From NCBI GenBank assembly GCA_003008705.1, contig PDUO01000010.1:248001-312000 (forward strand): a DNA stretch of 64,000 bases. Reading direction: 5' to 3'. Below, in pieces: positions 33,343 through 46,012 of this stretch. A program made the position numbers and the translations under genes. This stretch comes from Pezicula radicicola. Its lineage: Eukaryota > Ascomycota > Leotiomycetes > Helotiales > Dermateaceae. Position 1 is the stretch's first letter, and every line of letters begins with the position of its first letter. The notes below the pieces were generated by a model. The model was not told the DNA's origin, searched no databases, and was given only the letters and a program-made list of their open reading frames with translations.

Positions 33343-35323
33343 ATGACGAGCTCCACAGTACCCTCCAGATTTTAACACCTCAGCATTTCAAATGCTTGAT
33401 GAGACAAAAGCGGTGATTGAAAGAGCAAGAGAGCTCCAAGACAAGATCGTTGCCGAGATCAAGCCCGATGAAGCAACATTCGCAAACGTTCTTCTCCCAC
33501 AAACATACTTGGAAGCTGAGAATGAGTGTAAGCTAGGAACATTCCGATGTTACAAGGCATTGTCAGACGACGAAGAATATTGGGAAGCTTTCCGGAATAT
33601 TGAAAAGTTTGTGAAGGAGTTCAAGATCGAGTCTCTGTTACGCCAGGACGTATTTCTTCTAGTTGATGCTATTTTTCGTCGTTGTGAATCATTAAACGCT
33701 AAGTCACCATACCTTGTGGAGCGAACTCACAGTGAATATCTGAGGAATGGAATGAGCATACCAACTAGGCCGAAGAAGACAAGATTTGAGGAAGTCAAGA
33801 AGGAATTAGAGAGCTTACTAGAAAGTTGTCGAGATGCCTTGCACCATGACGCTACTGGTATTTGACTTCCTATTGACGAACTTGAACGGATCCCGAGTTC
33901 CATGGTCAATTCTTGGAAGAAGGGCGAGGGAGAAGAAGGGAAAGTTTGGTTGGATTTAAGACAAATTGACGTTACCGCCATTTTGAGTCGAGCGAAAAGA
34001 GCAACAACACGGAAGACGATCTTTATTAAGAATGATAAAGTCTGTCCTGGAAATGTTGCAAGGCTCAGAGATGCTCTTGTTCTTCGAGACGAAGCCGCAA
34101 GATTTCTTGGATGTCAGAGTTGATGTCCCCGCCATCAAGCACATTAACCGAACATGCAATGACGATATGTTATTTCTATAGGACTAGGCTTGCCATAACT
34201 GTCTTTAGAGCAAAAAGGAGTTTTCGTTCAATGAAGATCGGTTTTCTGAGTATTTTGAATTGCAAAGCACAGCGCCTTGTAACTCTCAGAGACTCAGCAA
34301 GCGGCAGAGGACAGAGTTACTCTCGCATAGAACCTGTGTGTATCTTCAAATCTCATGCTTTATTCTACTAATCCAAGCACAAAAATAGGGACATACAATG
34401 GAAAATGGGAAACGCCACCATCCAGTCTTATTAGTAACCTGCAATTTCAAACGACTAACTTTCGATAAACTAACTCTACTGCGCAGCAAAGAAATCATGA
34501 ACTTGTTCCACGAGCTCAGTCATGCAATGTATAACCTCGTATCGAAAACTAAATACTCTCTGTTTTATGGGACAAAAGTCTCTCGAGACTTCGTTGCGAT
34601 CCTAAGTATTATGCTCGAGAACTGGTTTCGCATACTATCACAAGTCAAGAGCCTGAGTTTCAACTACTCCCACCTCTCCCCTAAATATATGGAGTCATGG
34701 AAGTGCAACTGTCAAGATTCAGTGATGTATGAAGAGGCTCCTAAGAGAATACCGAATGAGCTGGTCGAGAGCTTAGTCGCTGCAAGAAAGAGCAACTGGG
34801 CTAATTTCTATCTAGTGCAGGTGCACTACAGCATCTATGATCTGAAAGTCCACAGTCCAGCTAATCATGCAATTGTGAAAGAAGTAGAGCTTACCAAACT
34901 CTAGAGTACATCAAAGAAAGACATCTCTCTGTTAGAAGGGCCTGAAGCATTTGGCGAGGGCGATGAATGGGGCTTTGGTCAAGCGAAGAATAGCAAGCTT
35001 TTCGGGACTTCATACAATGTGGGATACTATTCCTATCCTTGGTACAACCCGATATAATATTCTACTATTTGTCTATGTTGCAGCTAATCTGGATGTTCAG
35101 GTAGATGGTATACTCAGCGGATATCTTTTACGCGGCATTCGCATCTGATCCGATGAACCAGGAGGCTGGGAGGAAATACAGGTACACTTTTCTACAGTCC
35201 GGAGCGAGTCAGCCAGAAAGTAAAACCTTGGAAGACTTCTTGAGTCGTAAGACAAATAGGGATGCTTTTTTACGGTCTTTTGGCCAGTCATCCACGAAAA
35301 GCCCTGTACGGACGAATTTCTGA
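33343..35323 (+). pseudogene. Decayed M3 metallopeptidase (thimet oligopeptidase/saccharolysin-like)
   Basis: Four pieces of one M3 peptidase occur in order. 33392-33865 holds the N-terminal helical part (DEATFANVLLP, IESLLRQDVFLLVDAIFRR, YLRNGMSIP). After an in-frame TGA at 33863-33865, where the family has Trp, the same frame goes on to 34123 (KKGEGEEGKVWLDL, ALVLRDEAARFLG). The central region is shortened. 34398-34904 carries the zinc segment with HELSH at 34509-34523, and 35105-35323 carries the C-terminus (FYAAFASDPMN, EAGRKYRYTFLQSGASQ). HExxH is intact, but the usual E-A-P-S-Q segment with the third zinc ligand reads AILSIMLENW, so the metal site is damaged. Stop, frameshifts, deletion and ligand loss together mean that no functional peptidase is made. 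Confidence 0.88.
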
Positions 35324-35342
35324 ATTGCTTATATTCTTAATT

Positions 35343-35369
35343 CATGAATTACGGCAAATCAACCCACTT
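35343..35369. repeat. 27-bp dispersed repeat, copy 1
   Basis: It matches 55360-55386 at 23 of 27 positions, starting CATGAATTAC. All four differences are C/T or G/A transitions. Flanking sequence in both copies has ACTTGACTTGAGT-like runs but aligns poorly. Confidence 0.55.
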
Positions 35370-35979
35370 TCTGGATAACCTGCTTGACTTGAGTAGCCCA
35401 CGTGTCACTCAACTTACTCGACTTAAGTAGTCGAGGGTGTGGCAAGAAATACATAAAATGAAGCGGTTTACAAACTTATTAGCACAACTCATTGTCATCA
35501 TTTAGTAGTCATCTACGATTCAATTATAGCGATTAGAGGATATATAGAATTCAGAGACACTCATTTTCATATTAATATAAATCATCCTAATACGTAATTA
35601 ACCATTGGGATACCGATTTTATTACTTTTAAACCCAGGAATTGTAGGAGTAGAGTGAAAGAATTGATTTGAGACTAGGCAGCACTTAATTCACAAGGCTT
35701 CCCTATGTTAGTAGTCACTAGGTATACTGCGAGTTTCAGTAGACGTGTTATACACTTAGTTTAAGCCAATGATGTAGAAGGTACGGGTAGACACAAAAGG
35801 CACTAATTGTTAAGCTTTAAACCTAACAGTCAGGGGTAAAATTTTACCAAACATCTATCCGCAGACGGTCTTGTAACCTTTAAATATTTCTAATAGAATT
35901 CAGGCTTGATGAACGGAAGCAGTTTGTAGATCATGTCTAGGTTTTAAAAACGTAAACAGCAATGGGAACAGAATGAAGA

Positions 35980-36087
35980 ATGAAATTGGTGTCTCTTGAT
36001 TGGACTTTGATAGGCATTTAAATAAAGTGAGTTACTCATGGTATTTTGGTACTTTAGTGTACTAGGTGTCCCAACTTCAATTTCCAT
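35980..36087. repeat. Short inverted-repeat element, family B, copy 2
   Basis: It shares AGGTGTCCCAACTTCAATTT near its right end and GTGAGTTACTC in the middle with the copy at 26477-26615. Left-end similarity is weaker, so the boundaries are approximate. Confidence 0.45.
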
Positions 36088-37616
36088 GGTGAGCTATCTT
36101 AGCAGACCCGAATTTTGGCCGCAAAATACGAACTGAATAGGAGAAGAAGTAAGATCCTGTAGATCTTATCCTGATTCCCTTACAACTTCGCGATAAGTTC
36201 GTTACTCTTTTCTTATTAGCAACCTTCTAGTATCAGATCGGATGTTCACATGATTGACTTAATAGTATTGTGAAAAACACTATCTTGACGTACATAACTG
36301 CGTACCTTACACTAGTCTCCAGGTCCCTGAAGGCAGAGGGCTCTTGACCGAAAACGTAGTTTTCCTCAAGTGTAACAGAGGATGAATATACCAAGATCTA
36401 TGCTAGGAGTCTGATGCCACGTTCCCCCACATTACCTATATCACATGGCAGATTTTTGACGTCTCCTTCCGCAGCTATTCTCACTAGTTTAAAGTTGTCA
36501 ACTTTCTCACAAGCATACTATCACGGGCTAACTATACTAACAACCTCCACCCGAAAACTATTTACCGCTTGAGTACCGTTCCGTCCAAAGTTGCAGGATT
36601 ATACCAATTTCTGCCAGTAACATTCATTGGCTTTCTTCGTGCCCGTTTCGACTTTGCTTTTATACGCGCTCTTATCATGGATTCTGGGCTGAGTTTCTAG
36701 GAAGAAGTATAGATTCTGTTTTATTATTGTTTGGTATGGCTTTAAGAGGTAGAAACCTTGTTTTACTGTTACCTAATTAAGTTATAGAATATCTTTTGCA
36801 TTGGGAAAGATTGAGGGGATGGGAAGGGAACCACGTGTTTTGGAAGTTTTTTTAGTTGGTGTGGTGTGGAGCTTGTGTACAGGGTGCTTGGTGACAAGTG
36901 CCGGCGATAGACCATTGGCATGGTTCTATTTTACTCACTGCAGCCTGTCCTCTTTTGTTGACAAACTCCAACTTGAGTGATATTTTTAGCCACATAGTCA
37001 TGTCATCACAGAATTTGTGAGTATTTCTATAGCCACCGCATATCATTGTACATCTTAGCTATCTAACAGGAGTGAAGTATGAGCTTTCACACACATTGAC
37101 TTCTGGAATCCGATCAAACAAATCTTCATACCTACTTACGTAATCTCTTCTACCACGAAATCATCCTTCACCTTCTTTACTCCTTGAACCCTAGTCCCTG
37201 TCTCTAAGCTGTTCTTGAACAGAGTGCCTCGTGGCTAGGTACTTACTTAGCGTGACAGCCCGTCGGAACGGTGCAAGTAAACAAGCTTCCAAACTATCTA
37301 TTTCTAAAAGGCTTCTAAAGAGCTTCTAGTCTAGGTTGCCACGAGGAAGTAGCGAAACAGCTGTTCTTAGAGCAATATAAAAAAGTTACGTGCTCAAAAC
37401 ATAGGTACAAGAAAGCTATCTACCATACATCTGGCATTTATAACAAACACCGGAATTAGTATAACTTGATCTTAAAGAATGAAATAACATTTTTACAGTA
37501 GTTATTCAAAACTACATGAAAATTCCGAAATTCCACCGCCCTTCAAGCCTTCAATCCGGAAACAGCAAAACTTCCACAACCACGCAGCCACCACCCTAAA
37601 ACCTTCCATGACTAGA

Positions 37617-37802
37617 ATCCTTCGGCCTTCTCCCATGAACTTCATCGGTCTGGCGTCTTCACCTCTGCCTGCCACTCGTACGGCCAAGGACGACGAAGTG
37701 ATATCAGATATCTTTCGACCCTCTCCCGTACATTTCATTAGTCTGGCGTCTCCACCTCTTTCAGCCACTCGTACGACAAAAGGTGATAAAGTCATATCAG
37801 AT
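37617..37802 (+). repeat. Two-copy 93-bp tandem repeat
   Basis: Units are 37617-37709 and 37710-37802, each 31 codons long and open in the same frame. Conserved parts read RPSP, LAS-x-PL, ATRT and ISD. It is open for about 70 codons but has no partner domain or clear gene around it. It may be a remnant of a repeat protein. Confidence 0.6.
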
Positions 37803-39817
37803 AGCACCAGTAGTTAAAAATAATTCAACGAGCATGTTTTTTTTTGTTTTGTGCCGCCGTGGCTGCTGCAAACGTCACAGATACAGGAGAGCGACGCTGC
37901 GACAGGCATGTACCGGCCAAGTTGCTTGAAAGAATTAGATCATGTACGGATTTCCATATCTGATACTCTCGTGTGTGGAAAGCTTCGAATATCTTCTAGG
38001 GGCTTCGTATGGAAGGTTTTCAAACCTTTATGACTTAGAAACTGGTTACGAGTACAAGACATGTGGTTTGAAGGACAACGTGCCCTAAGTATGAGACGTC
38101 CACTTGACGTCTATGATAGTGACAATTTTATAGGTAATACAATTTTCAGAATGAGAATATTTTTTCTCTCTCGCAATTCTGAGTTGCTAAATCTTCTGCA
38201 AATCACAAAGATCTCAGGTCCTCCCTGTCGCTCAATTCATACCACCATAACGGAACCCATAAATCTCCATCCCGAATCACAAAGCACCCAAGAAACTCCG
38301 AAGGAAAGCCACACAAACCTCCCAACTAAATTAGCTTAGCCTAACAGAATATTGGGATCCCATGTCCATGGCTTCAGGTACCCTTTTCGGAGCGCTCCTG
38401 GCTAGCAAGTCCGGTAACATTTAGTACTCGATCCGTTTAAAAGCCGTTCCAACTTAGTATCTAACCGGCTCTTTCAAAAAGAACCTAGAAACTCCGGTGA
38501 AAATAAACGAAGAGACAGTCCAAAGTTTCTTTTATTTTTTGTTTGGTAACTCGAGCCTTTAGTGCTGCCGAGAACCGGTTTGGGATTCTTATATATTGGC
38601 TTTTCTACTGCAGTGTTTGGGTTTGGGTTTGAGTTTCGGTTTTGGAGCCGGTTTTGGAGATGAGCTAGAAGGTTAAACGTAGAAGGGGAATAGAAGGACG
38701 AGTGGTCCAATGAGAGGTGTTTATGGAAGGGTGAAAACTGTGAAATTTGGGGCCTTTGGTTGCTTGATGTTGCTTGATTACGTATTGTAGGTTTAGGATT
38801 GAGGTCCTCATGAACTTGATGTTAGGGCTAGTCGGAGCGTTTTCGGCCGGCAGATAAGGTAGTAAAATTGGTTCTGTATAATAGGTTACACGTGATGGTA
38901 TCTCAAGCTGGTCGAAGTGTTTATAGGGTTGGGAGAACTGCCTTTAGTGTTGTGCACAAATTGTAGATAATCGAATCAGAGATTTATACCCTGAATTATA
39001 CTACGGATTCAATTCCTTGCGTTTCACACAACTAGTAATAGTAATTGTTGTTGTGTCAGCCTCTTGAACATCATAAGGTTTAGCTAACAGCTACCTAAGG
39101 ATTAATCATCTCAAACAATGCATTATTCACAACTTCGTGCTTGGAACAACTGACAGAGCTATGTGAAGTCATATGTCTCTAAACAACTTTAGATTCACAA
39201 GTTCTTTCTCTGCCTAGCATGTAGTAATTACAACAACAACGGTAATGACAATCATTGCTATGAATCAAAAGATTATTAAGTAAAACTCTCTTAACAACAT
39301 TTGCACATTATCAATAAAACTGCGAATTGAACTCAGACACCTTTCTTCTCCAAAATCGCATTGTAAAGTTAGCTCTAGACTATAAAATCAAATTCTTATC
39401 TTCTCTCAATCAATGAAGCCAAATGCAAAAGAATCCTCTCCGCCTAGCAAAATTCAAAATTCGACTCACGCTCTGTCAATAAGCATCAGAATCCAAATCA
39501 CTCTCCCAATCCAAGCATAGGTATGTAACCTTTCGATTCCCAATACAGTAAATGCATCACCAACAACATTTTTCTTTGAGAACGTGCATCAAAATCGGAT
39601 TCACACCTCCCAACCCATCACAGCATAAACACCCTCCACTATAAAACCCCCCATGTAACCTAACTCCTCAACCTCTTTCTTTCCCTCCCTTTCATTTACA
39701 AAAAAACACTCAACTCAAAGACAACCAAACACTCCATAACAAAACCCATCAATAATCACAAATTCCAAACCCACCCCTCATCAACCACAACAACCCATTA
39801 AAACCAAACCACCAAAA

Positions 39818-40496
39818 ATGCCACCCACCCACCTCCTCAAACCCCTCCTCCTAACCCTCTCAATAATAACAACAACCCTCAACCAAGTAAAAGCCAATCT
39901 AACACCCTGCGGTGTAAGTCCTCCATACACTCACTTAACCTCCATCCCATCCCATCCCAATTACCCCATCAAACAACAAGCTTGACAAATTCTCAGTTAA
40001 CTAACCACCACCTCCGTCTAGGTAATCTGTATAGGCAACATGCTCCAAAAAGGTAGCGATTTAAACTGTACAGATCCGAACACATCGAGCAATATCAACT
40101 GTCTCTGCTCGGTTCAAAACTTTCATAATGGGATTAATGATTGTTTGAGTGGTGCTTGTGGGGGTATGGATATAAGTGGTATTTCTATTGCTGCTGCCTG
40201 GGTTACAAGTATTTGTAATAGTGGTATGTATGTTTTTATTTACTTTTTCGTTTTTTGGCTTCTTTTGTGCTGAGGTTTTGGTGTGGGAACTACCTAGAGG
40301 GTGGGTGGGGTTCTTTTGAGTTTAAAAGTGTGTTTATTGTAGTGTTGAAGAAAACTTTGCTGATTGTGGAATAGCTGGTGTTAGGACTATTAGTTCAACT
40401 ACTGGGAGTCCTGTATCGATTACTGTATTACCGACAACGAGCGATATGAGTCCTGTGGTGATTACTGTACTACCAACAGCAGCAAGCAACAAGTAG
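39818..40496 (+). CDS. Small secreted CFEM-domain protein
   Basis: Cysteine-rich fungal extracellular protein. Exon 1 (39818-39913) encodes a signal peptide with a leucine-rich core, cleaved near VKA-NLTPC. Exon 2 is 40022-40227 and exon 3 40343-40496, 151 residues in all. Cysteine order fits CFEM: C-x3-C, C in LNC, a nearby Asp, CLC, then C-x4-C and a later C in SIC, with one more in FADCGIAG. The intron before ADC has two possible donors (GTATGT at 40224 and 40228); the second keeps frame and gives CNSGIVEENFADC. The short Thr/Ser/Val tail may be a stalk, but I see no clear GPI signal. CFEM proteins act at the cell surface in haem/iron uptake or host interaction. The role here is open. Confidence 0.75.
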
Positions 40497-43377
40497 TATG
40501 AGTGGAGGAGATAAACAAGTCTTGCAGACTACAATATCAACATCAGAATCATCGATTTCAATGATGATTGCAACAATATCACTTACAACGGACAAAAGTA
40601 TTAACGGTTACAACACTCATCACAATTTCATCTTCTCAAACAAATACAGATACGAAGTTGAAGGGTAAGCTATGGAGGAGAGGAGATGCTGAGGTGGAGA
40701 GGGAGTGAGTAGTTGAGGGTTATGATGATTACGGTAGAAGGGAGGAGTTTATCTACCTAATATTCTACCCATCATCTTATGTAATTCTTATTTCGTGTTA
40801 TGGGAAGGAAAATAAATACATTCATAGAAAAAGAATACAATGTTTTCACACACAAAACTCTCTCTATACTTCATAACTAGAAGTCAACTAGTTAGGTAGA
40901 AGTCAGCAACAAGATATCATGTGACCGTATATAAATAATCCCCAGCCTGCACCTCATAAACCAAAATTCTACTGAATCAATTAAGTAAGTAATGTAGATC
41001 TTCCAAAAGGGAAGTCGTAGACTAATACCTAACCATCTGCTAAGGTAGGTAATTTAAGGTATTTAGTTAAGTTCAATTTCGGCACGTGGCCATACCAGTA
41101 TCTCACTTACCTTCGTAGTACTGTACAGATTCTGTCATCTGCAACTCCGTATAAAGCTTGAAAATAATATAGATTCCCCAGATAGAGGCAAAATCCGAAT
41201 GCAAAAGAAGTTTGAAAAAAGGATTGAAGTAATATACCCCTCCATTCTTGATTTACCACGCCTTACACACGTAAAGGAATGATTGCCAAGATGGAATATA
41301 TTGAAAAGCGGCAACAGGTGCAATGGTATTATTGAATCGAGTCCTTTGAAATGAATACTTAACTCCTATCCAGACTCGTTCCAAGGTGGACAAAGTTGTC
41401 AAAGTGACGTGCCTGGCCTATTAATAATTCACGATAGCACGAGAAAATGCAAGGTTCCAATATACCATATACATTCCACGTCGAGAACTCCTCAACAAAG
41501 TCTCGAGCATGCGAGATTGCATGCATAGCGCGAGAAAAGTATAAGCAAGCTGTGGAAAAGTATAATAAATCAAAAGAAAACTTAAGGCTGTTAACACCCT
41601 AGGTGCCGTATTCTTCGCGCTGCTCCTTGCATTGAAGTATGCTTCTCTCTGGTACCGTGCCGGTAGGTACATATGTATGTACATGTAGCTTACCGAAGAC
41701 ATGACTCTTCTGGGTCTGGATCGTCAGGTTTTCGTATGGAGGTATTTGTAGGTTGGTACATTCGAAGGGACTGGACTGGGCTGGAAGCGCTTGCTGGCTG
41801 AAATAGATACCTAGAATATTGTACTGTACCACCACGGCTACTCGGTACGGTACAGCGATAAAATGATCAAAATGTACAAGTGGCACAGATAAATAATGCA
41901 CAGAAGACAAGCTGGACGAATCCGAAAATAAATCCATAGGGCGTCTCCTGGAACAAAATGGAAGTAAAAGCAAAGAAAGATGACAGGATAGACGGGCGCT
42001 TGCGGTTCCCCACACAATTCATGATCCGAACGGAAAGAGAAGATGAGATGAATAATGATGATCCTTCAGCCGCGTTGAGATACGCGCCCGGGTCAGGGAT
42101 CACGAAATAAAGATAGATCTTGGGATTATGCGACCCATTATTTAGAGGTACCTACCGCATTTCGTACCGTATTATTGTAATTGTTGTTGTACGGGCTCAG
42201 CTCAGAAGCGTGTCGCTTTCATGCATGCCCTTTAATTTTGATATTTTCGTATGATACCTACTCGATGGCATCCTCTGCACATGGAAATAAACTTGTTTCG
42301 TCTTGTCTTTTTTTTTTGTTTCAACACATGTGAAGATCCTCTTCTTCTGATCATGCCATGTGGGGTGTTTGGTAGTCTCTGAGGAGTGGTTCGTCGGTCG
42401 TGAACATCAAACAGCCGCCTTCGCTGGTGGGCGTCGGCGTTGTCTCCGGCGGTGGACTTCTGGGCCGTCATCCCGATATCTGAGGAAGCTTTCGCCTTCA
42501 AGCTTCAAAGCTGGACATTGGACGGCGTCAGCAGATGAGGAGTCTGAGACAATGGATTCGGAAGGAGTTCTCTTGTTTTTGGATCCAGCACTCACTCTCG
42601 AAGCTCTGGGCCGATGTAGTTCGTGATGATGTCTCTGTTTCTGTCATCATCATTATCAATTTACTGCCCAGGGCAGGTCATGTGGCAGAGCGTCTCGAGA
42701 AACACATGATGCACAGAAATACAAAACCCATGATGCACCGCCACTTCCGCTCTGTGCGCCGACGGCTCCATGATTGTCTTGTTCTCATGTGTCACCATGC
42801 GAAGGATGAGGCCATGCTCGTACAGAAGGGAGTTCTCGACAGCTCAAGCTGACTCTTTCATCTTGGGTGGAAAGCTCTCGTCCATTCATCGCATCTTTAC
42901 AACGGACCTAATACAGCTTCGCCGCCGCCGCATCGAGTTTTTCTCGCAGGTGTCCAGGGATTCGGGCTGTTTCGTTTCATGTCCATTCCAAGGTCTGCTG
43001 GCCAATGGAATGCACCTGTCCACTCTTGCCCTATGTAGAGCTGCTGGAGGCCAGAAAAAAAGGGGGCGGGGTTCCGCGATAAGCGAAGACAAAGGGGAAC
43101 ATCTGAAGATCTTCCATTTGCTTCAGCTTTTGAACATCAAGACCTAGAGGCTTCACCAACTGAACAGAATGATACACCAGTAATAGTCGTGAATAATCGA
43201 GTACTGTGCGGCAAAATGCTGACAGACAACCTTCCTTTTCTTTGTCGCCGTCGCACCGGTATCTGCGGCTGCCATGAGGCTTTGAGGGTAGGCATGAATG
43301 GACCAAGCCTCTTCATATCTTCATATGTCATTGTCGTTGGCGATGCAAAGTTGGCGATGGCAAATCGCAAAGGGAAG

Positions 43378-43412
43378 CGAGGGCGAGGGTGAGGGTGAGG
43401 GCGAGGGCGAGG
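43378..43412 (+). repeat. GAGGGY hexamer run
   Basis: About six imperfect copies of a GAGGGC/GAGGGT unit. Confidence 0.7.
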
Positions 43413-45574
43413 TTGACATTTTACCCGAGTATCGTTCCAGCCTCCCTCGAGACACGAATCATCAGGTGGCCAATGACGAATATGATCTTGTTGTCAATAC
43501 AGCATCCACCGCCATCTAGAAAAATGAGTGAAAAAATGAAGGGAAAAATGGGAAAATGCGGATGCATGAGCAGCGCACGAGACAGGAAGCAAACGCATCG
43601 ATACAGCACGACGAGGCGGGGAGTGAGTGAACAGCATCATCCATCATCATGTGTGGTTGGCAAGCAAAGAGAAAATCTTCACGATGACCTCCACTCATAC
43701 AGGGACCATTGCTGCTGCGTGACAACTCACACCTTTTGCCAGTCACCGCTCCGCATCGCGAGAGCAACTGACGACTCATGAACCAGAACAGCATCACCAG
43801 CATTTCATAACAGCCCGTGATAATACATGCGCATCACCGGCATCGCATCATCATGTCCAGCCAAGAGAAGCTTCATTGTTGGGGGAGCGGTCTGCATTAA
43901 ATCGCTGCTTAATTGTCCACGAATTGCTCCAGTATTGTGCCCTTTAGTGACAACTGTTGAAACAGACAAACTCTTACTTGTACATGATGGTTTTTACCAC
44001 GACCTTTGGACTTGCATTACTTGCCTTCTTTGCCATCTTTTATTGGACCTGAGCTGTCGTCGTCGTCGTCTTGTACCAGTCGTTGGTACAGCTACGTATC
44101 CCTATTCCTGCCCACTTACTTACTCCCATCGTATCATTCCAGGAACAGCAACGGTTCTGGCCCCAAGTACCCAAGTACTTACTGTACTCCATCCTGTACA
44201 GTAGTACTTACTGTACACAGCGAGCGGCCGGCACTAACGCTGTAGGCCAGTCCAAACCACAGCTGGAAATCAGAGGAACGCCAGCGCCTCAGTACACTTC
44301 GTCCTCCCTAGAGTAAACCCTCCTCCCCTCCCCAAGCGCGTGCCACCACCTTACATTCGGAGCCAGCCACAAAGTTAACCCCCTACCAACGCTTCTCCCC
44401 AAACCGGCCAGTTTGGAGGGTGTCGTGGTTTCAGAGCGAGGGGTCAGCATTCCACCCATTCCCACCCATTATTGCGCATCCACGCGCATCCACCGCTTCC
44501 AGTCGCAGCGCTTGGTGGGGAATAAATATTATACTTAGGCACTTAGGGAGCGAATAGCGCCAGCCGTGTCCCAAGTTTCCCAAGCAGACTGGAAGACCAA
44601 CCTGGTCCAACCATCCACCACTACTCGCACGACTTCCTTACTGGCACCAAGGAGAATACCAGGGAAAGTTAGAGGTTGGGCCACAGGAGGCCGTAGGAAC
44701 AATCTAATCCTGCCGGCTCTGTAGGAAAGTGTGGAAAGCGTGGAAAGTGTGCAAAAAGTATTATAATCCCTCCTCGCTGCACTACTACCACTTGAATGAT
44801 CCCTCAAACCACCGGGCCCGACACCAGCATAACTCAATCAATACTACCCCTTCGCCCTGCCGCTCAATAGCCTGTACCTCTATTCAGGATTCAGGAGCTG
44901 ATCTCCTACACACACTACCGTTCATATATCGCGGCCGGCGCCCTCGTGGTAGAATATATAATTTCTTTCGACAGCACACGCCCTCTCTCTCACTCAGCAT
45001 CTCAGCATCCTCGTACACTCTCGCTCACAGCCTCCCGACTGGAACTGTACTCACCAAGACTACTGGCTGCCACCTTCCTTCCTTTAACCTACCTGACCAC
45101 GTTCTTTCGATCCAATCAATCCAATCAAACCACATTCGAACCCTCGAAACAAAAGAAACAAACATATAAACGAAGCAAGATTCCCTCGTCCCTCTTTTTT
45201 TTTTTTTTTGACAACACAGCCTTGACCTGTCTATCTGTCTGTCTTGTCTGTCTGCCCGTCTGCCTGTCTGTGCGCCCCGGAATATCATCGCTCGGTCGCT
45301 CCTTCAAACGCCTGTCACCTGCATCTGTGTGTACCCTGTCCTGCCAGGCACAGCACTGACCCCCTTTGCTGTCGAAAATAAGCTCGGATCAGCAGCGTCA
45401 GCCATCCTTCGAGGCTTTTTAAAGACATCGCGTCCCATCCCCTTCCTCCTGCGTCGTCGACGTCGTCGTCGCATATTTGCTGTGTTTGTTGCTGCGCCAG
45501 ATTGAAGAAGAATCCGCTGGTCGGGTCTCTGCCTCTTTTTGGGAACCATTCCACATAGTTTCATATAATTGGGA

Positions 45575-45651
45575 GGAAGAAGAAGAAGAAGAAGAAGAAG
45601 GTTCTGCATTTTCGCGTCATTCAATAAAAGAAAATTGTCTATTGTCCGCAA

Positions 45652-45689
<38 letters not shown>

Positions 45690-45728
45690 TGTTTGGGGAC
45701 TTTGACTCGACTCGACTCGACTCGACTC
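45575..45728 (+). repeat. Cluster of simple repeats in cyclin 5' region
   Basis: A GAA tract at 45575-45600, a TC tract at 45655-45686 and five CGACT units at 45704-45728 lie 280-440 bp before the cyclin start, probably within its 5' leader. Such tracts are length-variable between strains. Confidence 0.75.
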
Positions 45729-46012
45729 TCGCTATTGTTCTTCTATTGAGCAAGCACAATCACAATCACAACCACAGCCTTCCGACTCAGCCTTTCGCTA
45801 CGCCTATGGGACAATTGGAACCCCACAATACCAACAACACAGCAACAAACAATACGACAATAACGACAATTGATTCACGAATATAACGATATCATACTCC
45901 TGTGCCAATATTTTATCACGACTTCTCTTTTGGAAACTTTTTCTTTCCTTCGATCTTCGCACAATCAACTCTTTCCAATACCACCACTAAGCAAACCACA
46001 TCAACCTCTACC

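Larger units (their letters stand above)
35324..39817. other. Gene-poor AT-rich region
   Basis: About 4.5 kb without a supported gene. Contents are a 27-bp repeat at 35343-35369 shared with 55360-55386, a family B element at about 35980-36087 and a two-copy 93-bp tandem repeat at 37617-37802. The minus-strand frame at 38474-38710 (78 codons, Asn/Pro-rich) resembles no family. Confidence 0.5.
40497..46012. other. Long region without clear gene upstream of the cyclin
   Basis: About 5.5 kb. Many overlapping open frames exist on both strands at 41.4-45.9 kb, but none resembles a family or has consistent splice sites. The right half is richer in GC and full of simple repeats: a GAGGGY hexamer run at 43378-43412, T-tract and TCTG runs at 45190-45275, and the tracts listed separately. 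GTAC-rich clusters occur near 41.64-41.86 and 44.17-44.22 kb. It is best read as an extended promoter and 5' leader of the cyclin gene; a non-coding transcript cannot be excluded. Confidence 0.5.

Noticed and set aside
42230..44330. Several open frames of 60-130 codons on both strands upstream of the cyclin
   Set aside because: Low-complexity composition, no homology seen, and overlapping frames on opposite strands; more likely leader or promoter DNA.
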